Of a DNA stretch of 64,000 nucleotides, positions 36,150-46,417 are shown piece by piece. The stretch's first letter is position 1. Every line of letters begins with the position of its first letter. Source of the stretch: Altericroceibacterium spongiae (lineage in GTDB: Bacteria; Pseudomonadota; Alphaproteobacteria; Sphingomonadales; Sphingomonadaceae). Made by a program: the position numbers and the translations under genes. The notes beneath the pieces were generated by a model, which saw nothing but the letters and a program-made list of their open reading frames with translations, did no database searches and was not told where the DNA came from. Where the stretch lies: contig NZ_RAPF01000009.1 in assembly GCF_003610805.1 (NCBI RefSeq), forward strand, positions 1-64,000. Reading direction: 5' to 3'.

Positions 36150-36458
36150 ATGAACGGCCCGCTCGAATGGTTCGCTGCAATCGGGACGATCCTGTCCGCC
36201 GGAATGATTGCGGTGGACTGGGGGCGGAAATGGACTGGCTGGGCCTTTGTACTGTTCGTCGCCGTCTCGATTGCGTGGATCGTGTCCGGGCTGCTCAATG
36301 ACACGATCCCGCTCGCCGTTCAGAACGGATTGCTGCTCGGGGTCAATCTCTGGGGTGTCTGGCAATATTTGCTCAGTCCGAAGAACCGGAAGAAAATCGA
36401 GCGTATGGAAGAGCTTGAAGAAAAAGCTTCAGAAGATATCGAGGCCGGACGCGACTGA
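36150..36458 (+). CDS. Small membrane protein, unknown function
   Basis: The 102-residue protein has three hydrophobic segments (about 8-22, 30-47 and 57-75) and a charged C-terminal tail (KNRKKIERMEELEEKASEDIEAG). It begins six bases after the aldo/keto reductase stop and is probably in the same transcript. I do not recognise a named family. The topology suggests an inner-membrane protein with a cytoplasmic helical tail. Confidence 0.7.
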   Translation: MNGPLEWFAAIGTILSAGMIAVDWGRKWTGWAFVLFVAVSIAWIVSGLLNDTIPLAVQNGLLLGVNLWGVWQYLLSPKNRKKIERMEELEEKASEDIEAGRD

Positions 36459-36476
36459 GTGTCGCGCCCGGCCTTT
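36443..36476 (+). terminator. Hairpin over the stop codon, probable terminator between convergent genes
   Basis: GGCCGG-A-CGCGAC (36443-36455) pairs with GTCGCG-C-CCGGCC (36461-36473) across TGAGT, then TTTC. The stem includes the last codons of the membrane protein gene and lies 20 bases from the end of the convergent eno gene. Confidence 0.55.
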
Positions 36477-36495
36477 CAGCATTTAAACAGGTCTG

Positions 36496-37818
<1,323 letters not shown>

Positions 37819-37827
37819 CTATGCGGC

Positions 37828-37852
37828 GGAACCAAGCTGCGCAAGCGGCGTT
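37828..37852 (+). promoter_or_regulatory. EcfG-type general stress promoter
   Basis: GGAAC (37828-37832), 16 bases, CGTT (37849-37852) match the alphaproteobacterial EcfG (sigma-EcfG) consensus at all nine positions. It points to the four-gene envelope cluster starting at 37937. Confidence 0.65.
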
Positions 37853-37936
37853 CGATTCATGTAGCACGGATGGGGCGTGCCCATTCGACGGCAAACCGTA
37901 AATACCTGCGAGGGTGAACGAGGAAAGGGCAATACG

Positions 37937-38446
37937 ATGGCCGGAACGAAAGCTGAGACACCCGATACTGCAGCCACTCCTGCACCGGAAGATCACAAGG
38001 AAGAAGCCAAGTCGCGCTTCAATGCAGCGCTGGAAGAAGCCAAAGCCGGTGCTGCAGCGCTGGGAGCCGAAGCGAAACAGCGCGCCGAAAGCTATCAGGA
38101 CCAGGCCAGGGCCAAAGGCGATCACTGGGTCGACGACACAAAAAGCAAAGCCACAGGCTACGCCAATCAGGGCAAAGCCAAGCTGAGCGAAGGGCTCACC
38201 TGCCTCGGTAAACTCGTCTCCGACAATGCCGGCACGGTGGATGAGAAACTCGGGCCGGGTTATGGCGACTATGTCCGCAGCGCTTCGAAGAAGCTCGAAG
38301 ACACTGCCACCAAGCTCGATTCCAAGAGTCTGGAAGAACTGGGAGAAGATTCCCGCGAATTCGTCCGCACCAATCCGGCCCTATCGGTTGGCATGGCTGC
38401 TGTGGCCGGTTACATGTTCGCGCGTATATTCCGTAGCTCCAAGTAA
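37937..38446 (+). CDS. Helical membrane-anchored protein, YqjD/DUF883-like
   Basis: The 169-residue protein has a long amphipathic Ala/Lys/Glu-rich region (about 20-140) and a single C-terminal membrane segment (ALSVGMAAVAGYMFARIF). The layout matches the YqjD/ElaB (DUF883) type, in which a tail anchor holds a soluble helix that may bind ribosomes; the family assignment is by layout only. I prefer ATG 37937, behind GAGGAAAGGG. It is first of four co-directional genes behind the EcfG promoter. Confidence 0.65.
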   Translation: MAGTKAETPDTAATPAPEDHKEEAKSRFNAALEEAKAGAAALGAEAKQRAESYQDQARAKGDHWVDDTKSKATGYANQGKAKLSEGLTCLGKLVSDNAGTVDEKLGPGYGDYVRSASKKLEDTATKLDSKSLEELGEDSREFVRTNPALSVGMAAVAGYMFARIFRSSK

Positions 38447-38452
38447 TTTGAC

Positions 38453-38947
38453 GTGACTGCACCGACAGATGAAAAATACGGCCCTGCAGGGGCCGCCAAT
38501 CCATCACGTCAGGCCGGCGCGCCCCATGAAAGCGGGGCGCAGTCGGCCTTTTCGTCAGAAAGCCATGCAGGCAGCGGGGCAGCAGGCAGCGAAGCCGGGG
38601 CGGATAGTCATCCGCTGCGCGACGATCTGACCGCGCTGATCGACGATGGACTGACTTTTTTCGAAGCGGAACTCAATTTCCAGAAGTCCCGCCTTTCTTT
38701 CGTTATCGACTGCGCAAAGAAAGTGGCCGCTTACGGGGTGGTGGCGCTGGTTCTGGTGCTGCTGGCCGCGATAGGTCTGACGGTCGGGCTTATCCTGTGC
38801 CTCAGCCCGCTTATCACACCATGGGGCGCCACGATTGTGGTCGTTGGCGGAGAGCTCGCTATCGCCTATTATTGCGTCCGGCACATCCTGACCAAAGTAA
38901 AAGCAATCAGCGCAGCTTTCAAAAAGGAAGAGGACGCATCCGAATGA
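38453..38947 (+). CDS. Phage-holin-like (Holin-X, YqjE type) membrane protein
   Basis: The 164-residue protein has a disordered Gly/Ala/Ser-rich N-terminus, a helix ALIDDGLTFFEAELNFQKSRL and two membrane segments (about 92-115 and 120-140) with a charged tail. This is the Holin-X (PF07332) pattern, found next to DUF883 proteins in many proteobacteria (yqjD-yqjE). Start is GTG. No phage genes are near, so a cell-envelope stress role is more likely than lysis. Confidence 0.7.
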   Translation: MTAPTDEKYGPAGAANPSRQAGAPHESGAQSAFSSESHAGSGAAGSEAGADSHPLRDDLTALIDDGLTFFEAELNFQKSRLSFVIDCAKKVAAYGVVALVLVLLAAIGLTVGLILCLSPLITPWGATIVVVGGELAIAYYCVRHILTKVKAISAAFKKEEDASE

Positions 38948-39366
38948 GCGACCTGGCAGCTAAAATGCTGGAAGACCGTGCCTTGCGCGATGCCGCCAGA
39001 GCGCTGGTGGCCGCCGATATCGCCCTGATGATGGAAAATCTGGATCAGAAGGGGCTCGGCACCCGCGTGAAAGACAGTGTCAGTGAAACCGCAGAGAGCT
39101 TTACGTCCGATCTCGGGACAGCGGATGAGAAACCCGGACTTTATCTGGCCGGCGGTCTTATCGGAATCGTGGTTCTGTGGTTTTCTCGCAAGCCCGTCTT
39201 CCGTTTGCTGGGATGGTTCTTCTCGCGCTCCCCCGACGAAGCTGACGAAGAGGATCCCGGGATAGCGGATGAAGGCTCTTATTCTGACGAAGACCCCGTA
39301 GCCGAAACAAATATGGCAGACGATAAGGCCAATGCTGTTCCTTATGGAACCGCCGCCCCCGCCTGA
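38944..39366 (+). CDS. Membrane protein of the stress cluster, unknown function
   Basis: The 140-residue protein has a helical N-terminal half, one membrane segment (about 66-82; LYLAGGLIGIVVLWF) and a very acidic C-terminal tail (DEADEEDPGIADEG). The start overlaps the holin-like gene stop (ATGA). No named family is recognised. Its position suggests a partner of the YqjD/YqjE-like proteins. Confidence 0.65.
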   Translation: MSDLAAKMLEDRALRDAARALVAADIALMMENLDQKGLGTRVKDSVSETAESFTSDLGTADEKPGLYLAGGLIGIVVLWFSRKPVFRLLGWFFSRSPDEADEEDPGIADEGSYSDEDPVAETNMADDKANAVPYGTAAPA

Positions 39367-39419
39367 CGGTTTATAGATCAGGAGGCACAGTCTGCCGTTT
39401 AATTTTCTGGAGACAGCGC

Positions 39420-39905
39420 ATGAGCGATTCTCAACGCAAGGATATCAAGGAAAAGGTCGAAGTCGCCGAAGCCCGTAATCAGAGCAAAGCTCTGACATTA
39501 TCGGAACGCGTCGGTGAAAAGACCATCGAAGGCAAAGACCGTTTCCTCCGTTTTGCCAAAGACCACCCGGTCGCCCTGATCGGCGGGGGAATCGTGCTGG
39601 GGGTTGCCATCAGCGCTCTGTTCCCACGTTCGCCTACGCGACGCCTCGGCGGCAAAGCTGCCGGCCTTGCTGTTTCCGCAGCCGATCTGGCGATGGCTTA
39701 TGCTGTGAAGGCGCGCGCCGCCGCGAAAGACGCAGCGCTCGACAGCGGCGATCTGCTGGAGGATATGAGCGACAGCCTGGGCGATACGGCGAGCCATTTG
39801 CGCCGCGATGCCCATTATTATGCCGATACGGCTCTGGGTTCGGCACGCAGCTTTTCACGCGATGCGCGCAAAAATCTCGGGCGAACTCTGCGTAAATTCC
39901 GCTGA
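39420..39905 (+). CDS. Stress-cluster protein with one membrane segment, unknown function
   Basis: The 161-residue basic protein has a membrane segment near residues 50-66 (HPVALIGGGIVLGVAISALF) and long Ala/Asp/Arg-rich helices on both sides. It is the fourth gene of the cluster, 53 bases after the third, with a GGAG ribosome site. The helix-anchor pattern recalls DUF883/YqjD-like proteins, so it may be a distant paralogue of the first gene. Confidence 0.65.
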   Translation: MSDSQRKDIKEKVEVAEARNQSKALTLSERVGEKTIEGKDRFLRFAKDHPVALIGGGIVLGVAISALFPRSPTRRLGGKAAGLAVSAADLAMAYAVKARAAAKDAALDSGDLLEDMSDSLGDTASHLRRDAHYYADTALGSARSFSRDARKNLGRTLRKFR

Positions 39906-39937
39906 CCGTCACCAGCAGCCTTTTTCTGAAACGCGAA

Positions 39938-39975
39938 TATGGCGCGCCCTCTTGCAGAGCGCGCCATAAGTTTTA
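39938..39975 (+). terminator. Probable terminator of the stress cluster
   Basis: TATGGCGCGC (39938-39947) and GCGCGCCATA (39959-39968) form a perfect 10-bp stem with an 11-nt loop, followed by AGTTTTAT. Confidence 0.65.
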
Positions 39976-40017
39976 TGGACGCCTCATCACAGCTTCTCTC
40001 CAAAAAGGTTTCGATAA

Positions 40018-40245
40018 ATGGCAAAACAGCTTCTGCATCTCGTCATGGGCGGCCGGGTTAAGGATCCGCAGAGCTGCGAGTTCGAAGATCTCGATAATAT
40101 CGACATTGTCGGCGTTTTTCCGAATTACGAAGAAGCGGAAAATGCCTGGCGCAGCAACGCACAGCGCACGGTAGACGATGCCGAAATGAAATATGTCATC
40201 GTTCATCTGCACCGCTTGCTCGAACCCAATCTGCCGGGTCAGTAA
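40018..40245 (+). CDS. DUF4170-family protein
   Basis: The 75-residue protein has KQLLHLVMGGRV, VGVFPNYEEAENAWRS and MKYVIVHLHRLLEP. This is the compact fold of DUF4170, a conserved alphaproteobacterial family of unknown function. It has an AAAAAGG ribosome site and stands alone between the stress cluster and a decayed acetyltransferase. Confidence 0.8.
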   Translation: MAKQLLHLVMGGRVKDPQSCEFEDLDNIDIVGVFPNYEEAENAWRSNAQRTVDDAEMKYVIVHLHRLLEPNLPGQ

Positions 40246-40279
40246 GACATGATCTCTCCGGTTACGGTGCCGGAGAGCC

Positions 40280-40744
40280 ATGTCTGACTATTCGAGAGAC
40301 GCGATGGCCCGGCGCTATCGCGTCTTTTTCGTGCCTCGGTCGAGTAGCTCGGCCCGCCCGCCTATGGCACCGCGCAATGCCGGATCCGGGCCAGCCTCTG
40401 CCCTGCCCCCGGCACTTTTGACGAATATCTGCGCCAAAGCGGACGGATAAGCTGCATCCACAATCCTGACAGAGAAGCTATTGCCTATCTGGCGCTCGAC
40501 ACAAACGGGCATAGCGATCAGCTTTATGGCCACCCCGATTGTGCAGACAAAGGCTATGCCCCTTCTTCTCCAGGAGGCCAAACACCATGCTCTGAAGCAA
40601 GGCATGATGCGTCTTTTTACCGAGGCAAGCGAAATAGCCCGCCCCGTCTTCCAACGGGCGGGCTATTCTTGTCTTCAACGGCGCGATTTTACGCCGAAAG
40701 GTGTTGCCATCCACAATTATGCGATGGCTCAAAGCCTCAGATAA
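40280..40744 (+). pseudogene. Decayed GNAT-family N-acetyltransferase
   Basis: The protein can be read only by changing frame. Frame 2 gives MSDYSRDA from ATG 40280. Frame 1 gives DGPALSRLFRASVE, a TAG stop at 40345-40347, then LGPPAYGTAQ, GTFDEYLRQSGRISCIHN and AYLALDTNGHSDQLYGHPD. Frame 2 resumes near 40555 with LLLQEAKHHALKQGMMRLFTEASEIARP and ends in [10 protein letters not shown]. Together these make a full GNAT domain with at least two frameshifts and one stop. The end overlaps the convergent greA gene by eight bases. Repeated sequencing errors are possible but three in 470 bases are unlikely. Confidence 0.8.
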
Positions 40745-41204
40745 ATTCGATCTTTTCGATCAGGTAGAAACGTTCCCCGGAAGGAACGGTCACTTCTACC
40801 TCTTCGCCGAGCTGCTTGCCGATCAGAGCGCGCGCCAAGGGAGAATCGTAGGAAATCTTGCCCTTTTTGGCATCGGATTCGGTCTGGCCGACAATCTGAT
40901 ATTTGACCGGCTTGTCATCTTCATCGAGCAGGGTGACGGTGGCACCGAAAATCACCTTATCGCCCGACAGGGTTGCCGGATCGATAATCTGGGCGCGGCT
41001 GACCTTGTCTTCAAGCTCAGCAATCTGTGCTTCCACCTGACCCTGACGTTCCTTCGCCGCGTGATATTCGGCATTCTCCGAAAGGTCGCCGTGAGCGCGC
41101 GCTTCCTCAATCGCATCCACAATACGCGGACGCTCTTCCCGGAGGGCTTTCAGGTTGGCGGTCAGCATTTCATAGCCTTCCGCCAGCATGGGCACTTTTT
41201 CCAT
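40737..41204 (-). CDS. greA: Transcription elongation factor GreA
   Basis: The 155-residue protein has a coiled-coil N-terminal domain (about 1-75) with the tip motif [15 protein letters not shown], and a C-terminal FKBP-like domain ([28 protein letters not shown]). It rescues arrested RNA polymerase by stimulating transcript cleavage. It lies 101 bases downstream of carB in the same direction; whether it is co-transcribed is not clear. Confidence 0.95.
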   Translation of the reverse strand: MEKVPMLAEGYEMLTANLKALREERPRIVDAIEEARAHGDLSENAEYHAAKERQGQVEAQIAELEDKVSRAQIIDPATLSGDKVIFGATVTLLDEDDKPVKYQIVGQTESDAKKGKISYDSPLARALIGKQLGEEVEVTVPSGERFYLIEKIEFI

Positions 41205-41305
41205 ATTACGTCCCTGTCATAAATGGCGCCCCTCGACAAAGACTTCCCCGTCCGGACTTTTCATAGGCCGGAACAAAGGAAGCCGATGTAGGGAGCGCCT
41301 GTGTT

Positions 41306-44300
41306 TCAGCTATAATAGTCTTGCAGGGAGCGCACTTCAAGATCACTGGTCTTCACCTCGGCAATTGCCATGGCGGCAGCCAGTGCCGATGCAGCCGTTG
41401 TGTAGGACGCAACCTTCTTTTCCAGCGCCGAAGCGCGGATAGACTGGCTGTCCTTCAGGCTCTGCCACCCTTCGGTAGTATTGAAGATCATGGCAATATC
41501 GCCATCGACGATCCGGTCGACAATATGCGGACGGCCTTCGGCGACCTTATTGACACGCTCGACCGCAATACCGGCATCGGAAAGGTATTTCTGGGTACCT
41601 TCGGTGGCGACAATCGCAAAACCCCGGGAGACCAGAATCTTCACGGCTTCGAGAATATGCGGCTTGTCACTATCCTTGACCGATACGAAAACCGTGCCGC
41701 CTTCGGGCAGCATCATGCCGGCGCCGATTTGCGACTTGGCAAAGGCCTTGGGAAAATCGCTGTCGATCCCCATGACTTCGCCGGTGGAGCGCATTTCCGG
41801 CGACAAAACCGGATCGGCGCCGGGGAAACGGCTGAAGGGGAATACGGCTTCCTTCACCGCCATATAATCCACATCGCGCTTGATCGGGGGCAAATCGGCC
41901 AGTTTCTGCCCGGCCATCACCAGCGACGCATATTTGGCAATCGGATCGCCAATCGCCTTGGCGACGAAAGGCACGGTGCGGCTGGCGCGCGGATTCACCT
42001 CGATCAGAAAAACTTCGCCATTCTGCACTGCGAACTGGACATTCATCAGGCCACACACATTGAGCCCCTTGGCCAGCAGATGCGCCTGGCGCTCCATTTC
42101 GTCGATAATATCCTGCGGCAGGCTGTAAGGCGGAATAGTGCAGGCACTGTCGCCCGAATGGACGCCGGCTTCTTCGATATGCTGCATCACGCCCGCGACG
42201 ACGACATCTTCACCGTCGCACAGCGCATCGACATCGCATTCCACCGCATCGCGCAGATATTGATCGATCAGCACCGGACTATCGCCGGAAACCTGCACGG
42301 CGGTGGCGATATAATTGTCGAGCTGCGCTTCGCTATCGACGATTTCCATTGCGCGGCCGCCCAGAACATAGCTCGGACGAAGCAGAACCGGATAACCGAT
42401 ACGGTTTGCCACCGCGACCGCTTCATCGCGGCTGCGGGCAATGCCATTGGCCGGTTGCTTCAGATTGAGCTTGTTGACCAGCTTGGCGAAACGTTCGCGA
42501 TCTTCTGCCAGATCGATCGCGTCAGGAGCCGTGCCAAGAATGGGGATACCGGCTTTTTCCAGCGCACCGGCCAGTTTCAGAGGCGTCTGACCGCCGAACT
42601 GAACGATTACACCGAGCAATTCGCCGCGCGAATGTTCGACGCGCAGGATTTCCAGCACATCTTCCGCCGTGAGCGGTTCGAAATAAAGCCGGTCCGACGT
42701 ATCGTAATCGGTGGAAACGGTTTCCGGGTTGCAATTCACCATAATCGTTTCAAACCCGGCATCCTGCAGGGCGAAACAGGCATGACAGCAGCAATAGTCG
42801 AATTCGATGCCCTGCCCGATCCGGTTCGGCCCGCCACCCAGAATAACCACCTTCTTGCGATCGCTCGGGAAGGCTTCGTTCTCGGGCTCACCGAAACTCG
42901 GCGCTTCATAGGTGGAGTACATATAGGGCGTGACCGCGTCGAATTCCGCCGCGCAGCTGTCGATCCGTTTGAAGACCGGCAACACACCGAGTTTCTGGCG
43001 GAGCTGACGCACTTCATCCTCGCTGGTAGCACCGGCCATGGCGCGCAGCGTATCGTGCAGCAGGCCCGAACTCTTCGCCTGCGTTTCGGCCAGGCCGCCC
43101 GCCACGCCGACCGACCGGACGGCGAGAGTGGCAAGACGCTTATCCGAAAAGCCCATCGCTTTCAGGCGACGCAGGCCCTGCGCATCGTTGGGCAGGCCAT
43201 GTTCGGAAATCATCTTTTCTTCATAGATGATCTCTTCGATATGGCGCAGGAACCAGGGATCGTAGAAAGTGATCTCATGGATTTCCTCCATGGTGAAACC
43301 TTCGCGGAAGGCCTGTGCCACTTTCAGCAACCGGTCGGGCCGCCTTTGCGCCAGTTCGGCACGCAGCTTGTCGCGCTCGGCCCCTTCCAGCTCAACCACG
43401 CGATTGAAGCCATCGAGTCCGGTTTCGAGCCCGCGCAGGGCCTTTTGCAGACTTTCCTTGAAGTTGCGGCCGATCGCCATCACTTCGCCGACCGATTTCA
43501 TCGCGGTCGAGAGTTCCACTTTGGCGCCCTTGAACTTCTCGAAAGCGAAACGCGGAATCTTAGTGACGACATAATCGATAGTCGGCTCGAAACTCGCCGG
43601 GGTCGCACCAGTGATTTCATTGGTGATTTCGTCGAGCGTATAGCCCACCGCAAGCTTGGCCGCGACACGCGCAATCGGGAAGCCGGTGGCCTTCGAAGCC
43701 AGTGCCGAAGAGCGTGACACACGCGGATTCATCTCGATGACGATCAGGCGGCCATCCTCGGGATTGACTGCAAACTGTACGTTCGAACCGCCTGTTTCCA
43801 CACCGATTTCACGCAGCACGGCAATGCTGGCCGAGCGCATGATCTGATATTCCTTATCGGTCAGCGTCAGTGCCGGAGCGACCGTAATCGAGTCGCCCGT
43901 ATGCACGCCCATCGGATCGACATTCTCGATCGCGCAGATAATGATGCAATTGTCGTTCTTGTCGCGAACGACTTCCATCTCGAATTCTTTCCAGCCAAGC
44001 AGCGATTCCTCGATCAGGACCTCGGTGGTTGGCGATGCGTCGAGGCCTTCGCCCACGATCCGCTCGAATTCTTCCTTATTATAGGCGACACCGCCGCCCG
44101 TGCCGCCCAGCGTAAAGCTCGGGCGGATAATCGCCGGCAGACCGGTCCGTTCGAGCACGTCGAAGGCTTCCTGCAGGCTGTGCGCCGTGCCCGAGCGGGC
44201 GCTTTCGAGGCCGATACTGTCCATCGCCTCACGGAAGCGGTGGCGGTTTTCGGCCTTGTCGATCGCATCGGCATTGGCGCCGATCATCGCCACGCCATAC

Positions 44301-44629
44301 CGGTCCAGCGTGCCGTCATTGAACAGAGCCAGCGCGCAGTTCAGTGCGGTCTGTCCGCCCATCGTCGGGAGCAGCGCATCGGGCTTTTCCTTCTCGATGA
44401 TCTTGGCGACGATTTCCGGCGTGATCGGCTCGACATAGGTCGCATCGGCCATATTCGGATCGGTCATGATCGTGGCCGGGTTGGAGTTTACCAGAATGAC
44501 CCGGTAACCCTCTTCTTTCAAAGCCTTGATCGCCTGAGTTCCGGAATAGTCGAACTCGCAGGCCTGCCCGATAATGATCGGACCGGCGCCAATGACGAGG
44601 ATCGAGGAGATGTCTGTGCGTTTGGGCAT
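41306..44629 (-). CDS. carB: Carbamoyl phosphate synthase, large subunit
   Basis: The 1107-residue protein has two homologous ATP-grasp halves (first about 1-550, opening [24 protein letters not shown]; second from about 555, with [21 protein letters not shown]) and a C-terminal MGS-like allosteric domain. It makes carbamoyl phosphate from bicarbonate, ammonia and ATP for arginine and pyrimidine synthesis. The ATG follows the carA stop with no spacer. The length is normal for alphaproteobacteria. Confidence 0.97.
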   Translation of the reverse strand: MPKRTDISSILVIGAGPIIIGQACEFDYSGTQAIKALKEEGYRVILVNSNPATIMTDPNMADATYVEPITPEIVAKIIEKEKPDALLPTMGGQTALNCALALFNDGTLDRYGVAMIGANADAIDKAENRHRFREAMDSIGLESARSGTAHSLQEAFDVLERTGLPAIIRPSFTLGGTGGGVAYNKEEFERIVGEGLDASPTTEVLIEESLLGWKEFEMEVVRDKNDNCIIICAIENVDPMGVHTGDSITVAPALTLTDKEYQIMRSASIAVLREIGVETGGSNVQFAVNPEDGRLIVIEMNPRVSRSSALASKATGFPIARVAAKLAVGYTLDEITNEITGATPASFEPTIDYVVTKIPRFAFEKFKGAKVELSTAMKSVGEVMAIGRNFKESLQKALRGLETGLDGFNRVVELEGAERDKLRAELAQRRPDRLLKVAQAFREGFTMEEIHEITFYDPWFLRHIEEIIYEEKMISEHGLPNDAQGLRRLKAMGFSDKRLATLAVRSVGVAGGLAETQAKSSGLLHDTLRAMAGATSEDEVRQLRQKLGVLPVFKRIDSCAAEFDAVTPYMYSTYEAPSFGEPENEAFPSDRKKVVILGGGPNRIGQGIEFDYCCCHACFALQDAGFETIMVNCNPETVSTDYDTSDRLYFEPLTAEDVLEILRVEHSRGELLGVIVQFGGQTPLKLAGALEKAGIPILGTAPDAIDLAEDRERFAKLVNKLNLKQPANGIARSRDEAVAVANRIGYPVLLRPSYVLGGRAMEIVDSEAQLDNYIATAVQVSGDSPVLIDQYLRDAVECDVDALCDGEDVVVAGVMQHIEEAGVHSGDSACTIPPYSLPQDIIDEMERQAHLLAKGLNVCGLMNVQFAVQNGEVFLIEVNPRASRTVPFVAKAIGDPIAKYASLVMAGQKLADLPPIKRDVDYMAVKEAVFPFSRFPGADPVLSPEMRSTGEVMGIDSDFPKAFAKSQIGAGMMLPEGGTVFVSVKDSDKPHILEAVKILVSRGFAIVATEGTQKYLSDAGIAVERVNKVAEGRPHIVDRIVDGDIAMIFNTTEGWQSLKDSQSIRASALEKKVASYTTAASALAAAMAIAEVKTSDLEVRSLQDYYS

Positions 44630-45793
44630 TTAACCGAGCGACCCTACAAATTTCTGGAAGAGATAGAAGCTGTCCTGCGGTCCGGGCGAAGCTTCGGGGT
44701 GGTATTGCACGCCGAACGCCTTCCTGCCTTTGATCGCGATACCGCAATTCGATCCGTCGAACAGCGAGATATGCGTTTCCTCCACCGTATCGGGGAGCGT
44801 TGCATTATCGACCGCAAAGCCGTGATTCATGCTGGTGATTTCGACCAGACCGTCTTCATGGCGCTTGACCGGATGGTTCGCGCCGCGATGGCCCTGATGC
44901 ATTTTGACCGTGCTCGCGCCCGCCGCGATGGCGAGCATCTGATGGCCGAGACAGATGCCGAAAACCGGCACATCCTTATCCAGCAGCGCCTTGATGACCG
45001 GCACGGCATATTCGCCGGTCGCCGCCGGATCGCCCGGTCCGTTGGAAAGGAACACGCCATCGGGGGCGAGCGCCATGATCTCTTCGAAACCGGTCCGCGC
45101 CGGCACTACCGTCACCCGTGCACCGGCTTTGACCAGATTGCGGAAAATATTGTCCTTGGCACCGTAATCCACCGCCACGACATGCGGGCGGCCGTCCTTT
45201 TCGGCCTCGGCATAGCCTTGCCCCAGCGTCCAGGACCCGCCGGCCCAGTCTTCCTGCTTCTCCCGCGAGACGACCTGCGCCAGATCCATCCCTTCGAGGC
45301 CCGGCCATTCCCGGGCCTGAGCGATAAGCGCGGGAATATCGAACTGCCCGTGGGGATCATGCGCGATCACCGCATTGGGCGCGCCGGTTTCACGAATGCG
45401 CCGCGTCAGGGCGCGCGTATCGACCCCGGAAAGGCCGATCTTGCCCTGCGCCTTCATCCATTCGTCGAATTCGACCTGCGAGCGGAAATTGGACTGATGC
45501 GTCACATCCTCGCGCACAACGCAGCCCACCGCGCTGTCGACATGGGATTCGATATCCTCGTCATTGGCGCCGACATTGCCGATATGCGGGAAAGTGAAAG
45601 TAACGATCTGCCCGGCATAGGAGGGATCGGTCATCACTTCCTGATAGCCGGTCATCGCTGTGTTGAAACAGACCTCCCCGACTGCGCTGCCGGTCACGCC
45701 GAAGCCCCTCCCCCAAATTACCGTGCCATCTGCAAGGACAAGGACTCCACTCGCACCTTTGGGTGGCGCGTGTGAAGATGCGGGGTCGGCCAT
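44630..45793 (-). CDS. carA: Carbamoyl phosphate synthase, small (glutaminase) subunit
   Basis: The 387-residue protein has the CarA N-terminal domain and a class I glutamine amidotransferase domain: catalytic Cys in GICLGHQMLAIA and His/Glu in YHPEASPGPQD. It supplies ammonia to CarB. The stop codon abuts the carB ATG directly. Divergent from yqeY across a 161-base gap. Confidence 0.97.
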   Translation of the reverse strand: MADPASSHAPPKGASGVLVLADGTVIWGRGFGVTGSAVGEVCFNTAMTGYQEVMTDPSYAGQIVTFTFPHIGNVGANDEDIESHVDSAVGCVVREDVTHQSNFRSQVEFDEWMKAQGKIGLSGVDTRALTRRIRETGAPNAVIAHDPHGQFDIPALIAQAREWPGLEGMDLAQVVSREKQEDWAGGSWTLGQGYAEAEKDGRPHVVAVDYGAKDNIFRNLVKAGARVTVVPARTGFEEIMALAPDGVFLSNGPGDPAATGEYAVPVIKALLDKDVPVFGICLGHQMLAIAAGASTVKMHQGHRGANHPVKRHEDGLVEITSMNHGFAVDNATLPDTVEETHISLFDGSNCGIAIKGRKAFGVQYHPEASPGPQDSFYLFQKFVGSLG

Positions 45794-45911
45794 AGGGCGC
45801 TCCGTTCTTAAAAAGGTTATCGGCGATGTTTGCTAAGGTGTGGCGGCTAGACCTGCCCTGCCCTCCCGTCAAGCTGTCACTTGCGCAAAGGATCGGCTAA
45901 GAGACGTTCTT

Positions 45912-45920
45912 TGCTATAAT
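45912..45920 (+). promoter_or_regulatory. Extended -10 promoter of the yqeY-dnaG-rpoD operon
   Basis: TGCTATAAT is a perfect -10 hexamer (45915-45920) with an upstream TG (45912-45913). No good -35 is seen at 16-18 bases, as is common for extended -10 promoters. It lies 34 bases before the yqeY ATG. Confidence 0.6.
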
Positions 45921-45954
45921 CCCGATGAAATCATCCACAGGAAAGACACGATAC

Positions 45955-46407
45955 ATGCTGCGCGATACAATCAAAAAAGCCCAGATTGCAGCGATGAAGG
46001 CCGGCGAGAAGGAGCGGCTTCACGCCGTTCGCCTGATCCTCGCCAAGATCAAGGACCGCGACATCGAACAGCGCGGTTCCAGTGCGGAAATCGCCGATGA
46101 CGATCTGGTGACCGACGTTTTGCAGAAGATGGCCAAGCAGCGCCGCGAATCGATCACCATGTATGAAGAAGGTGGCCGCACCGAACTCGCTGCACAGGAA
46201 AAGAGCGAACTCGCAGTGATCGAGGAATTCCTGCCGCAGCAGATGGATGAGGCCGAAACCAGAGCCGCGATCGATCAGGTCAAAGCCGATACAGGCGCCG
46301 AAGGCATGAAGGATATGGGCAAGGTCATGGCTGAACTCAAAGCGCGCCATGGCGCCACGCTCGATATGAGCAAGGCCAGCGCGCTGGTCAAAGCGGCTTT
46401 CTCCTGA
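45955..46407 (+). CDS. yqeY: GatB/YqeY-domain protein
   Basis: The 150-residue helical protein has MLRDTIKKAQIAAMKAGEK, RLILAKIKDRDIEQRG, and EFLPQQMDEAE. YqeY is related to the tRNA-interacting tail of GatB; its exact role is not settled. I use ATG 45955, after CAGGAAAG. It takes the place of rpsU before dnaG and rpoD in the classical macromolecular-synthesis operon. Confidence 0.92.
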   Translation: MLRDTIKKAQIAAMKAGEKERLHAVRLILAKIKDRDIEQRGSSAEIADDDLVTDVLQKMAKQRRESITMYEEGGRTELAAQEKSELAVIEEFLPQQMDEAETRAAIDQVKADTGAEGMKDMGKVMAELKARHGATLDMSKASALVKAAFS

Positions 46408-46417
46408 AGGTATAAAA

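Noticed and set aside
38453-38947. Phage lysis holin
   Set aside because: There are no phage genes nearby; the protein fits the chromosomal Holin-X/YqjE type.
41321-43717. A 798-codon open frame on the plus strand
   Set aside because: It lies wholly antisense to carB, whose protein is conserved throughout. The antisense protein resembles nothing and is His/Arg/Asp-rich as expected from the opposite strand of a GC-rich gene.
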